From Clostridiaceae bacterium (GTDB taxonomy: Bacteria > Bacillota > Clostridia > Acetivibrionales > DUMB01): a stretch of DNA of 64,000 nucleotides. The stretch spans positions 1 through 64,000 of the forward strand of contig DUMB01000006.1 in NCBI GenBank assembly GCA_012840085.1. Direction: 5' to 3'. A model generated the notes under the pieces. That model was given only the letters and a program-made list of their open reading frames with translations. It was not told where the DNA came from and searched no databases. Of the stretch, positions 26,172 to 35,517 are shown in pieces; positions within the stretch are counted from its first letter, which is position 1, and each line of letters begins with the position of its first letter. Both the position numbers and the translations under genes were made by a program.

Positions 26172-28151
26172 GTGGCGAAAAAAAGCAATGTCAGGGTATA
26201 TGACAATGACAGCATAGAAACCCTGAAGGGGCCTGACAGAGTTAGACTGCGTCCAAGTGTCATATTTGGTTCTGACGGTATAGAAGGCTGTCAACATTCA
26301 GTGTTTGAAATTTTATCTAACTCTATTGACGAGGCCAGAGAGGGTTTCGGGAAAGTAATAGAGGCTACCAGGTTTAAGGATAAGTCTATCATGATCAAGG
26401 ATTACGGAAGAGGTATACCTCTTGACTACAATTCCAAGGAAGAAAGGTATAACTGGGAATTGGTATTCTGCGAACTCTATGCCGGCGCAAAATACAAGAA
26501 CAATTCAGGCGAAAACTATGAATACAGCCTTGGGCTTAACGGCCTCGGATGCTGTGCCACACAGTACAGTTCAGAATACATGGATGTAACTGTTTTTAGA
26601 GACGGCTACAGATATGATTTGCATTTTGAAAAGGGTATAAACATTGGCGGACTTAGAAAAGAAAAGTTTAACTATGAAAGCACCGGTACAATTATAAAAT
26701 GGAAACCGGATATTGAAGTTTTTACGGATATAGATATACAACTTGATTATTTTCAGTCGGTTTTGAAGAAACAGGCGGTTGTGAATGCGGGACTGACTTT
26801 CAAGCTGTTTGATGAGGAGTCAGGCGAAACATATACTTACTTGTATGAGAACGGAATTGTGGATTATGTAAAAGAGATAAGCCAGGATAAAGGTATAACA
26901 GATGTGCAATTTTTTGAAACCACTGCAAAGGGAAGAGACAGAGAGGACAAGCCTGAATACAAGGTAAAAATGCAAATAGCTTTTTGTTTCAACAATGAAA
27001 TAAACCTGCTGGAATATTATCACAATTCCAGTTTTCTTGAGCACGGAGGTTCACCGGACAAAGCTGTGAGGTCGGCTTTTGTGTATGAGATAGACAAGTG
27101 CATCAAAGACAGGAATATGTACAATAAAAATGAATCCAAAATATCTTTTGTAGACATTCAGGACAGTCTCATACTGGTGACAAATTCCTTCTCAACAATT
27201 ACAAGCTATGAAAACCAGACAAAGAAGTCAATAAACAATAAATTTATTCAAGAGGCAATGACAGACTTTCTGAAGCAACAGCTTGAAATATACTTTATTG
27301 AGAATAAGGCGGATTGTGACAGAATAATTGAGCAAGTGCTGGTCAACAAGAGGAGCAGGGAGACAGCTGAGAAGACAAGAATCAATGTCAAAAAGAAACT
27401 GGGCGGAACCATAGATGTTGTAAACAGAGTAAAGAAGTTTGTTGATTGCCGTACCAAAGATGTAAGCAGGCGTGAGCTTTACATTGTGGAAGGAGATTCA
27501 GCTCTTGGTGCATGTAAATTGGGAAGGGACGCTGAATTTCAGGCAATAATTCCCGTCAGGGGAAAAATTCTAAATTGTCTGAAAGCTGAATATGACAGCA
27601 TATTTAAAAACGAAATAATTGTTGATCTGTTGAAGGTACTAGGATGCGGTGTCGAGATAAAGTCCAAGCACAACAAAGACTTAAATACTTTTGATATAAA
27701 CAATCTCCGCTGGAGTAAGATAATAATTTGTACGGATGCCGATGTAGACGGATTCCAGATACGGACACTTATTCTTGCAATGCTATACAGGCTGGTACCT
27801 ACGCTGATACATGTCGGCAAGGTATATATTGCCGAATCTCCTTTGTTTGAGATTAATACGAAAGACAAGACATATTTTGCTTATACAGAAAAGGAAAAGA
27901 ACGAAATAATATCGAAGATTAAGGGTAAATACACGATACAGCGCTCAAAAGGTCTTGGTGAAAATGAGCCTGAAATGATGTGGGAGACAACGATGAATCC
28001 CGAAACCAGGCGGCTTATCAAGGTGGTACCTGATGATATAAAGAGGACTGAGGAAGTATTTGACCTGCTTCTTGGCGATAATCTTTCAGGCAGGAAAGAG
28101 TTTATAGAAGCAAATGGCCATATGTACATGGATATGATTGATGTAAGCTGA
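26172..28151 (+). CDS. parE: Type IIA topoisomerase, GyrB/ParE-type ATPase subunit
   Basis: 659 residues. The GHKL ATPase part has the Asn/Asp motif EILSNSIDEARE, the Gly motif DYGRGIPL and SLGLNGLGCCATQYSS; the switch-Lys loop is ENQTKKSI. The Toprim part has YIVEGDSALGACK and IICTDADVDGFQI. With the next gene it makes the enzyme that unlinks daughter chromosomes or changes supercoiling. Its N-terminal region is more divergent than housekeeping GyrB, and the pair is away from a replication origin, so ParE is preferred over GyrB. The GTG at 26172 is taken as the start, 9 bases after AAAGGTGG. Confidence 0.85.
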   Translation: MAKKSNVRVYDNDSIETLKGPDRVRLRPSVIFGSDGIEGCQHSVFEILSNSIDEAREGFGKVIEATRFKDKSIMIKDYGRGIPLDYNSKEERYNWELVFCELYAGAKYKNNSGENYEYSLGLNGLGCCATQYSSEYMDVTVFRDGYRYDLHFEKGINIGGLRKEKFNYESTGTIIKWKPDIEVFTDIDIQLDYFQSVLKKQAVVNAGLTFKLFDEESGETYTYLYENGIVDYVKEISQDKGITDVQFFETTAKGRDREDKPEYKVKMQIAFCFNNEINLLEYYHNSSFLEHGGSPDKAVRSAFVYEIDKCIKDRNMYNKNESKISFVDIQDSLILVTNSFSTITSYENQTKKSINNKFIQEAMTDFLKQQLEIYFIENKADCDRIIEQVLVNKRSRETAEKTRINVKKKLGGTIDVVNRVKKFVDCRTKDVSRRELYIVEGDSALGACKLGRDAEFQAIIPVRGKILNCLKAEYDSIFKNEIIVDLLKVLGCGVEIKSKHNKDLNTFDINNLRWSKIIICTDADVDGFQIRTLILAMLYRLVPTLIHVGKVYIAESPLFEINTKDKTYFAYTEKEKNEIISKIKGKYTIQRSKGLGENEPEMMWETTMNPETRRLIKVVPDDIKRTEEVFDLLLGDNLSGRKEFIEANGHMYMDMIDVS

Positions 28152-28209
28152 AATTAACCTTGTGTGATGTGCCCCATTTACCTTGATTTACTGGAGGAAT
28201 AAGAACAAT

Positions 28210-30402
28210 ATGAATAAAAATAGACCGGTGGAACAGAGAATAACCGAAACGCTGGAAAAAAATTATATGCCCTATGCCATGAGTGTCATTGTATCAAGGG
28301 CAATACCAGAGATAGACGGCCTTAAGCCCGCTCACAGAAAGCTGCTTTATACAATGTATAAAATGGGCTTGCTCTCAGGCAACAGGACAAAGTCTGCAAA
28401 TGTGGTCGGACAAACTATGAAGCTGAACCCTCACGGAGATGCTTCCATATATGAGACATTGGTCAGGCTTACAAGAGGAAATGCTTCCTTGCTGCATCCC
28501 TATGTAGATTCCAAGGGAAACTTTGGAAAAGTATATTCGAGGGATATGAAATATGCTGCTGCCCGTTATACCGAAGTAAAGCTGGACAGCATATGTGAGG
28601 AATTGTTTGCAGACCTTGATAAGAATGCGGTTGATTTTGTTGACAACTATGATGGGACACTCAAGGAGCCTGTTATTTTGCCTGCTACATTTCCAAGTAT
28701 ACTTGTGAATTCCAACCAGGGTATCGCAGTAGGTATGGCGAGCAACATTTGCAGTTTTAATCTCCAGGAGGTCTGTGAAGCAACCATACATTATTTGGAA
28801 AACAGCGATACAGATTTTGTTAAATACCTTAAGGCTCCTGATTTTTCAACTGGCGCACAGCTTATATATAATGAAAAGGATATGCGTGAAATTTACCGGA
28901 CGGGTAAAGGCAGTTTCAAGCTGCGGGCGAAATATTCCTATGATAAGAAAAACAGTTGTATTGAGATATACGAAATACCATACACGACAACCTCGGAAGC
29001 AATAATAGATTCGATATCGGATCTTGTAAAGGAAGGAAAGATTAAAGATATTGTAGATGTAAGGGATGAAACGGATCTCAACGGCTTAAAAATTACACTG
29101 GATATAAAAAGAAGTGCCGACCCGGATGCGTTAATGAACAGGCTTTTCAAGCTTACGCCTTTACAGGACTCTTTTAACTGCAACTTTAATATTTTGATTA
29201 ACAATACGCCTAAGGTAATGGGCATAAAAGAAATACTGGATGAGTGGATAAAATTCAGAATAAATTGTATAAAGCGCCAGATAATGTTCGACATAAACAA
29301 AAAGTCTGAAAAGCTTCATCTGCTGCTGGGACTCAAGAAAATTCTGCTTGACATTGACAAGGCAATAAAAATAATAAGGGAAACTGAGCAGGATTCAGAA
29401 GTAATTCCGAACCTCATGAAAGGTTTTGACATAGACCGGGTTCAGGCGGAATTTATTGCTGAAATAAAGCTTAGAAACCTCAACAGGGAATATATACTGA
29501 ACCGCGTGGAAGAGGTGGAAACTCTCAGTAAGGATATAGAAGACCTCAGAAGCACTCATAATGATGAGAGAAAAATAAAAAAGATTATTATAAGGCAGTT
29601 GAAAAATGTTGCAAAGAAATACGGACAGCCAAGACGCACCGAGATAGTGCCCGAGGAGGACATTGAGGTAATAACAGTGGAGAAAATGATTGAAGACTAC
29701 AATCTGAAACTGTTCCTCACAGAGCAGAATTATTTCAAGAAAATACCTCTTGTTTCGCTCAGGGCCAATCCTGAACAGAAACTGAAGGATGATGACAAAA
29801 TAATACAGGAGCTGGAAACTCACAATAAAGCTGATTTGCTGCTGTTCTCAAACAAATGCACAGTATACAAGATAAAGATATACGATATTCCCGACAGCAA
29901 AGCAAGCGCTCTTGGAGAGTATCTTACAAATATGCTTGAGCTGGAACCTGATGAGAAAATCATTTACATGGTTGCTACAGATGATTACAGCGGCTATATA
30001 TTGTTTGCATATGAAAACGGGAAATTTTCAAAAATTGAGCTGAAGAGCTATGAGACCAAAACCAACCGCAGAAAGCTCGCCAATGCTTACTCGGATTTAT
30101 CGAAGCTTGTAAGTATTATGTACCTGGACAGCGATACCGACCTTGTAACTTTCAGCAGCATAAACAAAGTACTGGTATTCAATACAGCCAATATAAACCC
30201 CAAGACCACAAGAAACTCTCAGGGAGTTCAGGTAATGAAAGGAAAAAAAGGAAGCACTGTGACCAGGGTGGCAAAATTGGAAGAGTCGGGCATAACCAAC
30301 TTTGATTATTACAGGACTAAAAACATTCCCGCAGTAGGATGTTATTTAAGGCCGGAAGATGTAGAAGACAACCAGACATTGCTGGAATTTGATAAAAAAT
30401 AG
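28210..30402 (+). CDS. parC: Type IIA topoisomerase, GyrA/ParC-type cleavage subunit
   Basis: 730 residues. The catalytic Tyr is in SKDMKYAAARYTEVKL-like FGKVYSRDMKYAAARYTE, and the N-terminal block is MPYAMSVIVSRAIPEIDGLKPAHRKLLYTM. The quinolone region reads NPHGDASIYETLVRL. The C-terminal part (from about 500) is short and lacks a clear GyrA-box (QRRGGKG), which supports ParC over GyrA. The ATG at 28210 follows CTGGAGGA. It lies 58 bases after parE, probably on the same transcript. It is directly followed by a small repeat element. Confidence 0.85.
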   Translation: MNKNRPVEQRITETLEKNYMPYAMSVIVSRAIPEIDGLKPAHRKLLYTMYKMGLLSGNRTKSANVVGQTMKLNPHGDASIYETLVRLTRGNASLLHPYVDSKGNFGKVYSRDMKYAAARYTEVKLDSICEELFADLDKNAVDFVDNYDGTLKEPVILPATFPSILVNSNQGIAVGMASNICSFNLQEVCEATIHYLENSDTDFVKYLKAPDFSTGAQLIYNEKDMREIYRTGKGSFKLRAKYSYDKKNSCIEIYEIPYTTTSEAIIDSISDLVKEGKIKDIVDVRDETDLNGLKITLDIKRSADPDALMNRLFKLTPLQDSFNCNFNILINNTPKVMGIKEILDEWIKFRINCIKRQIMFDINKKSEKLHLLLGLKKILLDIDKAIKIIRETEQDSEVIPNLMKGFDIDRVQAEFIAEIKLRNLNREYILNRVEEVETLSKDIEDLRSTHNDERKIKKIIIRQLKNVAKKYGQPRRTEIVPEEDIEVITVEKMIEDYNLKLFLTEQNYFKKIPLVSLRANPEQKLKDDDKIIQELETHNKADLLLFSNKCTVYKIKIYDIPDSKASALGEYLTNMLELEPDEKIIYMVATDDYSGYILFAYENGKFSKIELKSYETKTNRRKLANAYSDLSKLVSIMYLDSDTDLVTFSSINKVLVFNTANINPKTTRNSQGVQVMKGKKGSTVTRVAKLEESGITNFDYYRTKNIPAVGCYLRPEDVEDNQTLLEFDKK

Positions 30403-30420
30403 GTAAGCAACTGATTTAAC

Positions 30421-30600
30421 TTAACTTGTTGTGCCGGCATTTCGACAGCAGGGGTTCCGAGCTCAAGAGCTGATAAGCCCGTTACAGGGCAAATCAATTC
30501 GCTTGTGTTAAAGGATATTTCCTTTAACATGGGGAATACAGAGGGGATTTCAAAGCTCTCCACAATGCTATCTGATTACCTGGCACAACAAGTTGTTTAA
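30421..30600. repeat. 180-bp MITE-like element with 13-bp terminal inverted repeats
   Basis: AACTTGTTGTGCC at 30423-30435 and its exact complement GGCACAACAAGTT at 30582-30594 bound the element. Inside is a perfect 9-bp hairpin (30507-30515 with 30520-30528). Diverged relatives lie near 6.0, 33.2 and 50.3 kb. No coding capacity is present, so if mobile it would need an outside transposase. The inner hairpin might end parC transcription, but no T-run follows. Confidence 0.65.
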
Positions 30601-30617
30601 CGGTACTGCAAGTTAAT

Positions 30618-31514
30618 CTAACTGTCTATTGCTATTGGCTGTTTGTATGCCATATTGCTTAGAATTTTTTCCGTTTCTACAATATCCAGTCCATGTATAT
30701 TCATTTGATTGATATCTCCGATACCAATCCCATTGTTAATACAGTCGTACAGGTAGTATATGGCCTGTGGTTTGAATCCCATTAAATGGGCGCCAATGAC
30801 ATCAACAGCCACAGGATCAGTTCCGCTTATAACAATACCTGTATTAATCGGAATACCTCCGGAAGGACCGGTTCCGACCATAGCGGGGCTTGCACTTAAA
30901 ATAGACAGGTCAATGGTTATTTTCTGAGCCATTGCCCGGATGAAGCCGTGGAGGTTTTTATGTATACCCATATTCTTTTTGGGATATCCGTGTTCCTGAG
31001 CAGGCGGCCAACCCATTGCTATGTTTTTTATTCCGGCTGTAATTGCAGCCTCCTGGTGAAATTTAAGCTGGGTAAAGGAAATGAGGAAGGTCATTTCGTC
31101 ATATAGTTTGTTAATACTGGTAGCGGATGGAGAGTCATGATTCAGCTCTATTCTGGTAAAAGGCCCCTTATTCAAGTCCACGAACTCAACACCTTCAGAC
31201 TGTATTACCTGAGAAAATCCTATCGCGTTCATTATTTCAACAGTATCTTTTTCGCCGGAACCTGTAGCGACGACAATTCTTCGGGGATTGTTTTTCTTGG
31301 CAAATCTTATCACTGTTCTCAGGCTTTCGGTTCCAACAACTACACCTGTGTCCGGCGTTTGCTGCTGTACCCAGTTTGGAGTTATTACCACAACGTCATT
31401 ACTGTTTATAAGATTGTCAGCCTGAATCAAATTAAGAGACTCAGTTATGGCTGCACTTTCATCCTGATTTCTTGCAATGCCGATATCAGGTGCATTTCTT
31501 CTGCGTTGCCTCAT
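30618..31514 (-). CDS. DUF362 domain-containing protein
   Basis: 298 residues, soluble. The family is recognised by NSNDVVVITPNWV near the start, the central HQEAAITAGIKNIAMGWPP and the end GTDPVAVDVIGAHLMGF. DUF362 proteins are widespread in anaerobes; some are fused to ferredoxin domains, but this one has no Cys clusters. The biochemical role is unknown. Its ribosome binding site GAGGTGA lies inside the right arm of a strong hairpin directly before the ATG, so its translation may be limited by transcription coming from the aspartate kinase gene. Confidence 0.8.
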   Translation of the reverse strand: MRQRRRNAPDIGIARNQDESAAITESLNLIQADNLINSNDVVVITPNWVQQQTPDTGVVVGTESLRTVIRFAKKNNPRRIVVATGSGEKDTVEIMNAIGFSQVIQSEGVEFVDLNKGPFTRIELNHDSPSATSINKLYDEMTFLISFTQLKFHQEAAITAGIKNIAMGWPPAQEHGYPKKNMGIHKNLHGFIRAMAQKITIDLSILSASPAMVGTGPSGGIPINTGIVISGTDPVAVDVIGAHLMGFKPQAIYYLYDCINNGIGIGDINQMNIHGLDIVETEKILSNMAYKQPIAIDS

Positions 31515-31516
31515 AA

Positions 31517-31558
31517 AAAAATCACCTCATTAATTACTTGCCCAATGAGGTGATTTTT
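31517..31558 (-). terminator. Hairpin ending lysC transcription and covering the DUF362 ribosome site
   Basis: A perfect 15-bp stem (31517-31531 with 31544-31558) has a 12-base loop and, on the minus strand, a T-run directly before the DUF362 ATG at 31514. The Shine-Dalgarno GAGGTGA is part of the stem. It can act both as a terminator and as a translational lock. Confidence 0.75.
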
Positions 31559-31673
31559 ATGCAGTTATCTTAATCATTTAATGTATTGCAATTCATTTCA
31601 TGTATTAATTGTTATTTTTTATGTTTATTTATTGTTTTTTTAATTATTATTTAAATTTATTATTTTTTAATTA

Positions 31674-33032
31674 TTAATTATTTAATTTAAAAAATTCATC
31701 GTATATTGCATTAATTGCTCTTACAAGGTCGTCAGAGTTAATACCAAGCATAATGCTAACTTCAGAAGACCCCTGATTAATGATTTCAATATTTATTCTA
31801 GCTTTTGCAAGGGCACCTGTTATCCTGTAGGCTATACCTATGGTACGCTGCATTCCCCCGCCAACTACCATAATGAGTGCCTTGTTATGCTCAACTGTAA
31901 TATCATCTACACCAAGCTCATTTTTAATTCTTTCAACAACTCGCTGTTCAGTAGCGCTATCCAGTTGATTTTCTCTAAGAATTATAGACATATGGTCTAT
32001 GCCTGATGGAATATGCTCATAGGAAAGGTGTTCATCTTCAAGTATGCCAAGTACTTTACGCCCAAATCCTATTTCCCTGTTCATAAGGTATTTGCTTATG
32101 TATATACAGCAAAATCCGGTATCACCGGCGATACCGACAACCGGTCTGGTTATCTTTTCGCGCTTGAGTACTATTGTTGTGCCGGGAGCGGAGGGATTGT
32201 TGGTATTTTTTACTCTTACAGGAATCCCTTTGCGGTAAACAGGAACCAGAGCTTCTTCGTGGAAAACGCTAAAACCTGCATATGAAAGCTCTCTCATTTC
32301 ACCATATGAAATTTCTACGATTGGCTCAGGGTTTGACACTATATTAGGGTTAGCGGAATATACACAGTCAACATCAGTAAAATTCTCATAAAGTTCTGCA
32401 TCTACTGCTGCTGCCAGTATAGAACCGGTAATATCAGAACCGCCACGTGAAAATGTTACTATATCCCCATCAACTGAATAGCCAAAGAAACCAGGGAATA
32501 TCAATATACCCTCCATGTCTTTGAGGGATTTGAGATTGTCATAGGACTCCGGAAGTACTTGTGCATTTCCGTATTCACTGCTCAAAAGAAGTCCGGCATC
32601 CTTGGGATTTACATAGCGGGCATTAGCACCGATGCTGCAAAGGTAATCAGCTACAAGCTTTGCACAATTGTCCTCACCTGCGGCTTTCATTGAATCAACA
32701 AATTTACCGCGGTTTTCAGTATCTAAAGTTAATCGGCTTTTGAGATCAGCACGTATTGTTTCAACTATATCTTCTGAAAGCCCCAGCTCTTTTGCTATTT
32801 CATCATATCTTGAAACAACAGCTTCAATTTCTTTGTCAGCATTTCCTGTTGAGAGAAAACTTTCTGCGCACGCAATAAGCATGTCGGTAACTTTAGTATC
32901 GGCTTTATTTCTCTTTCCGGGAGCTGATACCACAATGATACGGCGCTGTGGATCATCCAGTATTATTTTACATACTTTTTTTATTTGTTCAGCATTGGCC
33001 AGTGATGAACCACCGAATTTTGCAACTTTCAT
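31674..33032 (-). CDS. lysC: Aspartate kinase
   Basis: 452 residues. The kinase domain starts with VAKFGGSSLANAEQI and contains FSRGGSDITGSILAAAV. Two C-terminal ACT domains (about 300-450) give feedback control. The enzyme makes aspartyl phosphate, the first step to lysine, methionine and threonine. Homoserine dehydrogenase is encoded far away at 57.7 kb, and the split threonine exporter at 23 kb. No lysine riboswitch could be found before the start. The length and layout fit the monofunctional class common in Clostridia, where Lys or Thr is the effector. Confidence 0.92.
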   Translation of the reverse strand: MKVAKFGGSSLANAEQIKKVCKIILDDPQRRIIVVSAPGKRNKADTKVTDMLIACAESFLSTGNADKEIEAVVSRYDEIAKELGLSEDIVETIRADLKSRLTLDTENRGKFVDSMKAAGEDNCAKLVADYLCSIGANARYVNPKDAGLLLSSEYGNAQVLPESYDNLKSLKDMEGILIFPGFFGYSVDGDIVTFSRGGSDITGSILAAAVDAELYENFTDVDCVYSANPNIVSNPEPIVEISYGEMRELSYAGFSVFHEEALVPVYRKGIPVRVKNTNNPSAPGTTIVLKREKITRPVVGIAGDTGFCCIYISKYLMNREIGFGRKVLGILEDEHLSYEHIPSGIDHMSIILRENQLDSATEQRVVERIKNELGVDDITVEHNKALIMVVGGGMQRTIGIAYRITGALAKARINIEIINQGSSEVSIMLGINSDDLVRAINAIYDEFFKLNN

Positions 33033-33240
33033 ACATCAGACCTCCAATTTTATGCGGGTTAATACTTCTTTGTTAAGTAATTTAAGCTTCTTAAAAAAAC
33101 ATAATAATAAAAAAAGCATTATAAAATTCTAGTGTTCTGCAATTATATCATATTATAATTTCATTTTATTTTATTATATAGATACGACAATTTCAATAAC
33201 TTAAGAAATAAAACTTTAAAATGTTTTCCAACTGGCTCTA
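33033..33240. other. AT-rich leader of lysC
   Basis: Very AT-rich. GGAGGTCTG precedes the lysC start. No conserved riboswitch, T-box or small gene was recognised between lysC and the repeat fragments at 33240. Confidence 0.4.
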
Positions 33241-33325
33241 AAGCCCTCCACAATGCTATCTCATTGCTCAGCACAACAAAATATAATAACTTGTTGTGCT
33301 AGCATTTCGATAATAGGAGTTCCGA
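33240..33325. repeat. Joined right-end and left-end fragments of the AACTTGTT element
   Basis: Bases 33240-33279 match the right end of the 30.4-kb element (CCTCCACAATGCTATCT), and 33287-33325 match its left end (TAACTTGTTGTGCT...GGAGTTCCGA), in reversed order. The two inner ends form a hairpin, AGCACAACAA (33270-33279) with TTGTTGTGCT (33291-33300). This is what a junction between two tandem copies would leave. Confidence 0.55.
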
Positions 33326-33337
33326 TTAAATACATTT

Positions 33338-33376
33338 AGAACGTATGTTTGAATATGTATGTATTTATGTTATAAT
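33338..33376 (+). promoter_or_regulatory. uvrB promoter with LexA box
   Basis: AGAACGTATGTTTG at 33338-33351 matches the Gram-positive LexA consensus CGAACRNRYGTTYC except at its outer bases. It overlaps the -35 TTGAAT (33349-33354); the -10 TATAAT is at 33371-33376, 16 bases on. The same layout is found before uvrA. Confidence 0.7.
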
Positions 33377-33418
33377 TTCTATAGCGGTTAATGTATATTT
33401 GTTCAGGAGGATTTACAT

Positions 33419-35419
33419 ATGCCTGATTTCAAGATAGTTTCAGATTATAAATTGTGTGGTGACCAGCCGGAAGCTGTGGACAAGCTTGTAAAGGGTATAA
33501 ATATGGGATATAAGCACCAGACGCTGCTTGGGGTGACGGGTTCCGGCAAAACATTCACTATGGCAAATGTTATTGAGAGGGTTCAAAAACCCACTCTTGT
33601 TATTGCACATAATAAAACTCTTGCTGCCCAACTATGCAGTGAATTCAGAGAGTTTTTTCCGAATAACGCTGTGGAGTATTTTGTGAGCTACTACGACTAT
33701 TATCAGCCGGAGGCATATATTCCATCCACTGATACGTATATAGAGAAGGATTCTTCAATAAATGATGAGATAGACAAGCTCAGGCACTCCGCAACTGCAG
33801 CACTGTTTGAGCGTCGTGACGTCATAATTGTTGCCAGCGTTTCATGTATATATGGTTTGGGTGACCCGGAAGACTATACTGATCTGATGATTTCTCTCAG
33901 GCCGGGAATGATAAAGGACAGGGATGAGGTAATAAGGAAGCTGGTAGACATACAATACGAGCGGAACGAAATTGATTTCAAGAGGGGAAAATTCAGAGTA
34001 AGAGGAGACGTATTGGAAGTTTTTCCTGCCAATTCGTCCGAAAAGGCGCTTCGCATAGAGTTTTTCGGTGATGAAGTTGAAAGGATTACTGAGTTTGATG
34101 CACTCACAGGTGAGATTGTTGGATTAAGAAATCATATTGCAATTTTCCCGGCATCCCACTATGCAACAACAAAGGCGAAAATGGAAAGAGCCATGGCTAC
34201 CATACAGGAGGAATTAGAGCAACGCCTGGCTGAATTAAGATCTCAGGGTAAACTCCTTGAAGCACAGCGCCTTGAGCAGAGAACCAGGTATGACCTTGAG
34301 ATGATGCAGGTTACAGGTTTTTGTCCGGGCATAGAGAACTATTCCCGGCATATAAGCGGAAGGGCTCCGGGAAGTGCGCCGTTTACGCTTATAGACTATT
34401 TCCCAAAAGACTATCTAATGATCATTGATGAATCTCACGTTACTGTTCCTCAGATCGGTGCAATGTATAACGGTGACAGGTCAAGAAAAGAGGCTCTGGT
34501 GGAATATGGCTTCAGGCTTCCTTCAGCCTTTGACAACAGGCCTTTGAAGTTTGAAGAATTTGAGCAGAGAATAAATCAGGTGATTTATGTAAGTGCAACT
34601 CCTGCAAATTATGAGAAACAGCATTCGTCTCAGATAGTTGAGCAGATAATAAGGCCTACGGGGCTTATTGATCCTGAAATTGTTGTAAGGCCGGTCAAAG
34701 GTCAGATTGATGACCTCATAGGTGAAATTAATGAGAGGATTTCCAAGAATCAGAGAGTTCTGGTTACGACGTTGACCAAAAGAATGGCTGAGGATTTGAC
34801 TGAATACCTGAAGGAACTGGATATAAAGGTCACATATCTGCATTCTGAAGTTGAAACCATAGAGAGAATGGAAATTATCAGAGACTTGAGACTGGGAGTT
34901 TTTGATGTTCTTGTTGGTATAAATCTTCTCAGGGAAGGGCTGGACCTGCCTGAAGTTTCGCTGGTTGCCATACTTGATGCGGATAAGGAAGGATTCCTGC
35001 GGTCAGAGACATCACTCATCCAGACTATAGGAAGAGCAGCCAGAAATGTTGAAGGCAAGGTAATAATGTATGCTGATAATATTACTGAATCCATGCGAAG
35101 GGCGATAAGCGAGACAAACAGGAGAAGAAAGATACAGATGGAATACAACATACGGCATGGAATAGTGCCTAAGAGTGTACAAAAGGCGGTCAGGGATGTT
35201 ATTGAAGCGACAAAAGTTGTGGAAGATACCGCTAATTATTCTGCCGGAAAAGACATTGACTATATAAGCAAGGGCGAAATAAATGAGATTATCGAAAGAC
35301 TGACAAAAGAGATGAAAGCTGCAGCTGCAGATTTGCAGTTTGAACGTGCTGCCGAGCTGAGGGATAAGATTGCTGAGCTCAAGAAAAGAATTGAAGATAT
35401 GGAGAATAAAAGCAGATAA
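33419..35419 (+). CDS. uvrB: Excinuclease ABC subunit B
   Basis: 666 residues, full length. Walker A is [13 protein letters not shown], the beta-hairpin region is [21 protein letters not shown], the helicase motif II is IDESH, and motif VI is [11 protein letters not shown]-terminal UVR motif (about 625-660, [17 protein letters not shown]) binds UvrC. UvrB checks damage handed over by UvrA and recruits UvrC. A CAGGAGG site precedes the ATG. The LexA-type box in its promoter indicates SOS induction. uvrA lies 2.4 kb downstream, beyond a glutamine synthetase gene. Confidence 0.97.
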   Translation: MPDFKIVSDYKLCGDQPEAVDKLVKGINMGYKHQTLLGVTGSGKTFTMANVIERVQKPTLVIAHNKTLAAQLCSEFREFFPNNAVEYFVSYYDYYQPEAYIPSTDTYIEKDSSINDEIDKLRHSATAALFERRDVIIVASVSCIYGLGDPEDYTDLMISLRPGMIKDRDEVIRKLVDIQYERNEIDFKRGKFRVRGDVLEVFPANSSEKALRIEFFGDEVERITEFDALTGEIVGLRNHIAIFPASHYATTKAKMERAMATIQEELEQRLAELRSQGKLLEAQRLEQRTRYDLEMMQVTGFCPGIENYSRHISGRAPGSAPFTLIDYFPKDYLMIIDESHVTVPQIGAMYNGDRSRKEALVEYGFRLPSAFDNRPLKFEEFEQRINQVIYVSATPANYEKQHSSQIVEQIIRPTGLIDPEIVVRPVKGQIDDLIGEINERISKNQRVLVTTLTKRMAEDLTEYLKELDIKVTYLHSEVETIERMEIIRDLRLGVFDVLVGINLLREGLDLPEVSLVAILDADKEGFLRSETSLIQTIGRAARNVEGKVIMYADNITESMRRAISETNRRRKIQMEYNIRHGIVPKSVQKAVRDVIEATKVVEDTANYSAGKDIDYISKGEINEIIERLTKEMKAAAADLQFERAAELRDKIAELKKRIEDMENKSR

Positions 35420-35517
35420 AAAATAAAAAGTGTAAGGTAAGGGATAGAAGCATAACAAAGCATGTGATATAATTTTTTTTATTTATTATTGATTTTTTTT
35501 TGATGATGGAGGTCAAA

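Noticed and set aside
26172-30402. Naming the topoisomerase pair gyrB/gyrA
   Set aside because: The second subunit lacks a clear GyrA box and the first is divergent; no origin or dnaA/dnaN genes lie nearby. ParE/ParC fits better, but is not proven.
33033-33240. Lysine riboswitch before aspartate kinase
   Set aside because: None of the conserved L-box sequence was found; the leader is short and AT-rich.
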